Of a DNA stretch of 10,252 bases, positions 6,295 to 10,252 are shown in pieces; positions within the stretch are counted from its first letter, which is position 1, and each line of letters begins with the position of its first letter. Both the position numbers and the translations under genes were made by a program. The notes beneath the pieces are model-generated. The model did no database searches. It was not told the origin of the DNA and worked only from the letters and a program-made list of their open reading frames with translations. Origin of the DNA: DAISIL01 sp036822015 (GTDB lineage Bacteria > Bacteroidota > Bacteroidia > Cytophagales > Bernardetiaceae); assembly GCA_036822015.1 (NCBI GenBank), contig DAISIL010000081.1, forward strand, positions 1-10,252. The letters run 5' to 3'.

Positions 6295-7825
6295 AATCCT
6301 GACAGCCGAGCAGATACGGCAAGCTGACCAGCACACCATCGCCCAGGAACCCATCTCGTCTCTTGATCTGATGGAACGCGCCGCACAAGCTGCCCTGGAT
6401 GAACTCTTGCGTTTGATCGACGTAGATGCGTTTTCGGCACTCGAGATCGTCTGTGGTATCGGCAACAACGGCGGAGATGGTCTCGTGATCGCCCGTCGTT
6501 TGCTGGTCTCTTTGCCGATACGGGTAACGGTAGTGGCGTTTTCGGAACAGGTTTCAGGGGATTTCGCAGCCAATCTCCAACGCCTCCAAAGCCAAGCGCA
6601 TGTCTCCATCCTGCACTGCCACCATCCCGAGCAGTTGCCTGTCTTTTCATCAGATGCCCTGATCTTGGATGCCCTTTTTGGGGTAGGCCTCAACCGTCCC
6701 ATCACCGAGGGCTTGGCCGCAGCAGCCATCAGGGCAATTAACCAAAGCGGTGCCAGCGTGATCGCGATAGATTTGCCCTCCGGGCTGATGGCTGACGATA
6801 ACCGCGCCAACCCACTCACGCACGTCGTCCGGGCAAAGCATACGCTCACCTTTGAAGTCGCCAAACGCTGCCTGCTCCTCGATGCCTACGCCCCCTGGGT
6901 GGGGCAGTGGCACCTGATCCCGATTGGATTGGAGGCGGACTTTTTGGAGCAAGTGCCGGCTAATGATCGCCTCCTGCAAAGCCATCACCTCGTTCTGCCT
7001 ACGCGCAGCCGCACGGCACACAAAGGCACACACGGACACGCGCTTCTTTGCGTGGGAAGCTACGGCAAGATGGGCGCGGCACTGCTCGCCGGACGAGCCT
7101 GCCTACGGGCAGGGGCAGGACTGCTCACCCTACACATCCCGCGCTGTGGGTATGCCATCGCACAAACGGCACTCCCCGAAGCCATGACAGAATGCGACTC
7201 GTCCGAGCATATCCTGACCCGCCTCCCCGAGGCATTGGATCGCTTTACGGCTATCGGTGTTGGTTGCGGTATCGGTCAGACCCCCGAAACGGCCGAGATG
7301 CTCCACGATCTCATCCGGTCTGTCTCCGTGCCGTTGGTATTGGATGCCGATGCCCTTAACCTCCTGGCCCGACACCCTGAATGGCTTTCGTTGCTCCCCA
7401 AAGGTAGTATCCTGACCCCTCATCCAAAGGAACTTAGCCGACTGATCGGGGAGGGAAACTTATTGCCAGAAGACCTCCTGGAGCGGCAACGTGCATTCTC
7501 CCAAAAATACCATTGTTACATCATCGGGAAGGGTGCCTACAGCCGCCTCACCACACCCGAAGGAAAAGCCTGGTTCCATTACCAAACCGGCAACCCAGGC
7601 ATGGCCACCGGTGGCAGCGGCGATATGCTAACGGGCATCCTCGCGGGATTGCTTGCCCAGGGATACACCCCCGAAGCCGCTGTTCAGCTAGGTGTCTATT
7701 GGCACGGAAAAGCCGGCGACCTGGCCGCCCAAAAACACGGAATGCCCTCCATGCTCCCCTCCGATATGATCGAAGAGATGGGAGCAGCACTTGGGGAGCT
7801 GAGCAAACAAGTAAGCGTACAATGA
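6272..7825 (+). CDS. nnr: Bifunctional NAD(P)HX epimerase / ADP-dependent dehydratase
   Basis: Cytoplasmic repair enzyme that restores NADH and NADPH from their hydrated forms: the N-terminal half epimerises R-NAD(P)HX to the S form, and the C-terminal half dehydrates S-NAD(P)HX using ADP. The 517-residue length is normal for the fused enzyme. N-terminal YjeF_N domain (about 1-220): LTAEQIRQADQHTI near the start, GIGNNGGDG at 62-70 (most relatives have GPGNNGGDG, so I63 replaces a proline), DALFGVGL from D133, and IDLPSGL with D167. C-terminal ribokinase-like domain (about 235-510): KGTHGHALLCVGSYGKMGAA, TPHPKE at 382-387, and the nucleotide-binding loop NPGMATGGSGD with the catalytic D451. 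ATG 6272 is the only suitable start, lying 9 codons before the conserved LTAEQ motif; it overlaps the DUF4159 gene by 23 bp. The stop overlaps the methyltransferase start as ATGA. Confidence 0.97.
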   Translation: MPSPTTDKILTAEQIRQADQHTIAQEPISSLDLMERAAQAALDELLRLIDVDAFSALEIVCGIGNNGGDGLVIARRLLVSLPIRVTVVAFSEQVSGDFAANLQRLQSQAHVSILHCHHPEQLPVFSSDALILDALFGVGLNRPITEGLAAAAIRAINQSGASVIAIDLPSGLMADDNRANPLTHVVRAKHTLTFEVAKRCLLLDAYAPWVGQWHLIPIGLEADFLEQVPANDRLLQSHHLVLPTRSRTAHKGTHGHALLCVGSYGKMGAALLAGRACLRAGAGLLTLHIPRCGYAIAQTALPEAMTECDSSEHILTRLPEALDRFTAIGVGCGIGQTPETAEMLHDLIRSVSVPLVLDADALNLLARHPEWLSLLPKGSILTPHPKELSRLIGEGNLLPEDLLERQRAFSQKYHCYIIGKGAYSRLTTPEGKAWFHYQTGNPGMATGGSGDMLTGILAGLLAQGYTPEAAVQLGVYWHGKAGDLAAQKHGMPSMLPSDMIEEMGAALGELSKQVSVQ

Positions 7826-9420
7826 TTAGGCAAAGCAGTAGAAATAAATTTGGGCAGTACTTTACCCCTGCTATTGTCGCTGAATTTATGATCGACTTAG
7901 CCGATATTTCACCAGATTCCAGAATTTTAGAGCCTTCCTGTGGAGAAGGTGTGTTTTTAGAGCTATTGCAGAGGAAGGGCTTTCACAACTTAGCAGCATT
8001 TGAGATTGATGGATCCTTGTCCCAAAAATTCGATTTCGTTAGATACGAGAGTTTTGTGTCGGCAAAGATTGATGAAAAATTTGACTTGGTCATCGGTAAC
8101 CCGCCCTATATCCGTTGGAAAAACTTAGAAGAAAAACTAAAATCAGAACTTACGCACCATCCTCTTTGGAATAGATACTTTAATGCCCTCTGCGACTACT
8201 CATCTATTTTTATTATCAAATCCATTGAACTACTCAACGAAGATGGACAACTCATATTTATCTGCCCTGAATATTGGCTTAGTACAACACACTCACTTTC
8301 CCTACGCAACTACATGACACAACATGGGCATTTTGAAGAAATTTATCATTTCAATGAAACGCCTATCTTCGATAAAGTTATGATTTCTACCGTTGTTTTT
8401 AAGTTTGTAAAAAATAAAGCAACACAAAAAAAGATAAATATCATAAAGTTTCACACCTCTAAAAAATTAACACAACAAACACTACACAACCTGAAAGATA
8501 AAATTTCTACGGAAGGTGTAACCTATACAAGAACGTCTCAATTTAGAGCAAATGAACGATGGCTTCTGGAAAGCGATGAAAAAAAAGGCGAGCTACGACT
8601 TCTGGAAAAAGTTTGTCAAAAGAAAGAGCATAATTCTTCGATCACCCTGTTTAATAGCAACATATCCTATCATACTGTTGGACAAATTTGTGATATTGGT
8701 AACGGAATGGTGAGTGGCCTAGACAAGGCCTTTCAAATTAACGGATATGCACTCAATGAAGATGAAAAATTGGTCTGCATTGAGGTAATTAAAGCAAAAG
8801 ACTTAAAACCCTTTTTTGCAGAAAAAACGACACCTTATGTTCTTATCAGAGACGATTTTCAAGAAGATGAGTTCAAAGAAAAGTATCCCAACTTTTACAT
8901 TCACTTTCAAAGATATAAATCAAAATTAGAAAAACGATACCAATACAATCGTAGGATCAATTATTGGGAATGGGTTTTTTTGCGAAATTTTAAACTGTTT
9001 AGCCAACCAGAAAAAAGAATTTTTGTTCCCTGTAAGGAACGAATTTCTCACAAGAGTTACTTTCGATTTGCCTTAGTAGCACCTGGAATTTTTCCAACTC
9101 AAGATGTTACAGCAATTTTCAGAAAAGCGGATACGAAAGAAAGCATTGAATATATACTGGCTTATTTGAATCAATCCTTTGTTTTTGATTGGCTCAAATG
9201 CAATGGCATTGTGAAAGGAAGTATTGTAGAGTTTTCGGAAAAGCCCATCGCCAGTATTCCATTCAGAAAAATTAACTGGGGTAGTCAGAAAGAAGTAAAC
9301 ATACACGATACCATTACGCACCTGACACAAACTTTCATCACCAATAAAAACAAAGCGTTATTAACTAACATCAATGATTTGTTTACTCAACTTTTTAATA
9401 TGTCAAGGTATGAATGTTGA
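7822..9420 (+). CDS. hincIIM: N6-adenine DNA methyltransferase of a HincII-type R-M system
   Basis: The 532-residue product resembles gamma-class (TaqI/Eco57I-like) adenine methyltransferases, which use S-adenosylmethionine to methylate adenine N6 and shield host DNA from the partner nuclease. Motifs in class order: motif X KFGQYFTP (9-16), AdoMet-binding motif I LEPSCGEG (36-43), FEID (60-63), catalytic motif IV NPPY (93-96). A variable second half (about 285-532), with VGQICDIGNGMVSGL at its start, matches TaqI-type target-recognition domains. The predicted target GTYRAC is inferred from the endonuclease gene beside it, not from the methyltransferase itself. ATG 7822 overlaps the nnr stop (ATGA) and puts motif X at the usual N-terminal place; the open frame continues upstream to 7513, but that part is a shadow of nnr. 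Base composition drops sharply against nnr, with long A/T-rich stretches around 8400-8500, suggesting transfer from an AT-rich donor. The gene symbol is by analogy with the partner. Confidence 0.93.
   Translation: MIRQSSRNKFGQYFTPAIVAEFMIDLADISPDSRILEPSCGEGVFLELLQRKGFHNLAAFEIDGSLSQKFDFVRYESFVSAKIDEKFDLVIGNPPYIRWKNLEEKLKSELTHHPLWNRYFNALCDYSSIFIIKSIELLNEDGQLIFICPEYWLSTTHSLSLRNYMTQHGHFEEIYHFNETPIFDKVMISTVVFKFVKNKATQKKINIIKFHTSKKLTQQTLHNLKDKISTEGVTYTRTSQFRANERWLLESDEKKGELRLLEKVCQKKEHNSSITLFNSNISYHTVGQICDIGNGMVSGLDKAFQINGYALNEDEKLVCIEVIKAKDLKPFFAEKTTPYVLIRDDFQEDEFKEKYPNFYIHFQRYKSKLEKRYQYNRRINYWEWVFLRNFKLFSQPEKRIFVPCKERISHKSYFRFALVAPGIFPTQDVTAIFRKADTKESIEYILAYLNQSFVFDWLKCNGIVKGSIVEFSEKPIASIPFRKINWGSQKEVNIHDTITHLTQTFITNKNKALLTNINDLFTQLFNMSRYEC
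8685..8703 (+). repeat. 19-bp direct repeat, copy 1 (inside the methyltransferase gene)
   Basis: AATTTGTGATATTGGTAAC occurs here and again at 10213-10231 in the same orientation, with no mismatch. After one differing base the match continues for GAAT. This copy encodes part of QICDIGNGM, at the start of the presumed target-recognition domain. Confidence 0.9.
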
Positions 9421-10174
9421 TTACGATGCACTCATCATTCGCATAAAGAAAGCGTCTATTCCTAAACCAATTTCGGGAACATTATCAGGACATGCAGCAG
9501 GAGAGCCTTTTGATAAGCACGTTTATGACGAAATCAAAAAACAATTACCTGGCAATACTTTTCGACAATACGAGTATCTCAACGATTTGTACAACAAAAA
9601 TCCTGATACAATAGGCTATGCAGCAAGGCAAGCCTTATTCGATTCGCCAACCGTCATGTTTTTGTTAAGTCGTGGTAAAAATGCAACAGATCAATGGAGC
9701 CTTACAAATCCATTTGAGGAAAAACAAAACGACACAGCAGATATTTTGGTTGTTAAGAATAGCTTTTATGAGATCATCGACATAAAAACGAGAAACCTTA
9801 CTAAATCTGCTCAGGCACCTAATATTATATCGGTATTTAAGCTAGCACAAGTTTGTACAAAAATGATTGATAATAAGGAGTTTAATAACTTTGTAATCAA
9901 TTATTTTGAAATTGACTGGGAATTGGATGGTAACCAGTTGATTTGTAGAGATGCTCATTTCGCTTGCTTGTTCAAGGCACAACCAAATCAACTTTACATT
10001 AACTGGGCAGCCGCTATGCAAGTACAGTTTCATATCCGCGATTTAGACCAAACCTTCACTGGAACCAGAGAAGATTGGGCAAAAATCTACTTGAGCCATT
10101 TTGTGGAACAGGCTAAAAAACGGGCAGATTATATGATAGAAAAGTTTGTTAAGCCATTCGAGCAATATATTTGA
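9410..10174 (+). CDS. hincIIR: Type II restriction endonuclease, HincII family (predicted GTYRAC)
   Basis: The 254-residue product matches R.HincII (258 residues, as I recall it) over its whole length; HincII cuts GTY^RAC leaving blunt ends and acts as a homodimer. Shared landmarks are SGTLSGHAAGEPF (22-34), QYEYLNDL (53-60), SPTVMFLLSRGK (79-90), FEEKQNDTADIL (102-113) and INWAAAMQ. The PD-(D/E)XK metal site is intact: D111, D124 and K126, corresponding to D114, D127 and K129 of HincII. Q135 corresponds to Q138, the glutamine HincII inserts between bases at the central Y-R step, so the specificity is likely kept. I chose ATG 9410, which matches the HincII N-terminus in length, has AAGG upstream, and overlaps the methyltransferase by 11 bp; an ATG at 9374 would add 12 hydrophobic residues not expected in the family. 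It is AT-rich like the methyltransferase. No controller (C) gene is present. Nuclease should follow methyltransferase in one transcript. Confidence 0.95.
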   Translation: MNVDYDALIIRIKKASIPKPISGTLSGHAAGEPFDKHVYDEIKKQLPGNTFRQYEYLNDLYNKNPDTIGYAARQALFDSPTVMFLLSRGKNATDQWSLTNPFEEKQNDTADILVVKNSFYEIIDIKTRNLTKSAQAPNIISVFKLAQVCTKMIDNKEFNNFVINYFEIDWELDGNQLICRDAHFACLFKAQPNQLYINWAAAMQVQFHIRDLDQTFTGTREDWAKIYLSHFVEQAKKRADYMIEKFVKPFEQYI

Positions 10175-10252
10175 AGTATTTTCTCAAGAACTTTTTATTA
10201 TTTTCCACTGATAATTTGTGATATTGGTAACTGAATAAGGCTTCCGTTGGCC
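10175..10252. other. AT-rich region after the R-M genes, no gene called
   Basis: These 78 bases hold no complete gene. There is a very weak AAGT...ACTT inverted repeat (about 10174-10194) followed by a T-rich stretch, which might help termination, but the stem is only four pairs. The second copy of a 19-bp repeat lies at 10213-10231. On the minus strand several short frames end in this region, one at a TAA at 10200-10198, so the 3' end of a convergent gene could begin here; too little is visible to say. Confidence 0.4.
10213..10231 (+). repeat. 19-bp direct repeat, copy 2 (after the endonuclease gene)
   Basis: Exact, same-orientation copy of bases 8685-8703, about 1.5 kb downstream. Read in the matching frame it gives ICDIGN and then a stop codon, so it is not a working methyltransferase fragment. 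After GAAT (10233-10236) the bases AAGGC (10237-10241) also occur in the methyltransferase gene at 8725-8729, as if 16 bases were missing between, but that extension is short and may be chance. Confidence 0.9.

Noticed and set aside
6085..6864. 259-codon minus-strand open frame
   Set aside because: It is serine-, arginine- and alanine-rich, matches no family, and lies antisense to DUF4159 and nnr, both of which are certain.
7513..7821. Long in-frame upstream extension of the methyltransferase
   Set aside because: The sequence there is basic, low in methyltransferase features, and lies wholly inside nnr in another frame. Motif X near residue 9 shows that ATG 7822 is the start.
9374..9409. Earlier ATG for the restriction endonuclease
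   Set aside because: It adds a hydrophobic stretch inside the methyltransferase end. The HincII match in length and spacing fits ATG 9410.
10198..10252. Minus-strand frame ending at 10200-10198 as the 3' end of a convergent gene
   Set aside because: Only about 17 codons are visible, other frames are equally possible, and the match of this stretch to + strand methyltransferase DNA argues against a simple reading.

Overview
The window looks like chromosomal DNA of a Bacteroidota (Bacteroidetes) bacterium, though the genus cannot be read from it. The signs are a SpoIIE-type phosphatase with the TPR / coiled-coil / membrane / phosphatase layout common in that phylum, a LytTR response regulator, a stand-alone DUF4159 protein, signal peptides ending in A-Q, and almost no Shine-Dalgarno sequences. 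Most of the window has mixed to high GC; the last 2.4 kb is clearly AT-rich.

Left part (1-2993, + strand): the 3' part of a GT4-like glycosyltransferase, then a 614-residue membrane-bound SpoIIE-domain phosphatase. Middle (3005-5069, - strand): a tight three-gene unit, in transcription order a secreted lysine-tailed protein of unknown function, riboflavin synthase (ribE), and a LytTR response regulator that overlaps ribE by ATGA. This unit converges on the phosphatase gene with only 11 bp between stop codons. A 164-bp AT-rich spacer (5070-5233) separates it from a divergent + strand unit.

Right part (5234-10174, + strand): five genes in a row, each overlapping the next. They are a small protein that looks like a histidine phosphotransfer (Hpt) protein, a secreted DUF4159 protein, the bifunctional NAD(P)HX repair enzyme Nnr, an N6-adenine DNA methyltransferase, and a restriction endonuclease of the HincII family. 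The last two form a Type II restriction-modification system expected to act at GTYRAC. They are much more AT-rich than nnr but are joined to it by an ATGA stop/start overlap, so foreign genes appear spliced onto the end of a housekeeping operon.

The most striking observation is that I found no GTYRAC site anywhere in the 10,252 bases when reading by eye, where about ten would be expected by chance. This fits recognition-site avoidance and supports the predicted specificity. A second unexplained signal is a 19-bp exact direct repeat shared between the methyltransferase's target-recognition region and the DNA just after the endonuclease gene. I see no wholly new system; the restriction-modification system belongs to a known type in an unusual setting. 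No tRNA, rRNA, CRISPR array or insertion sequence was seen.
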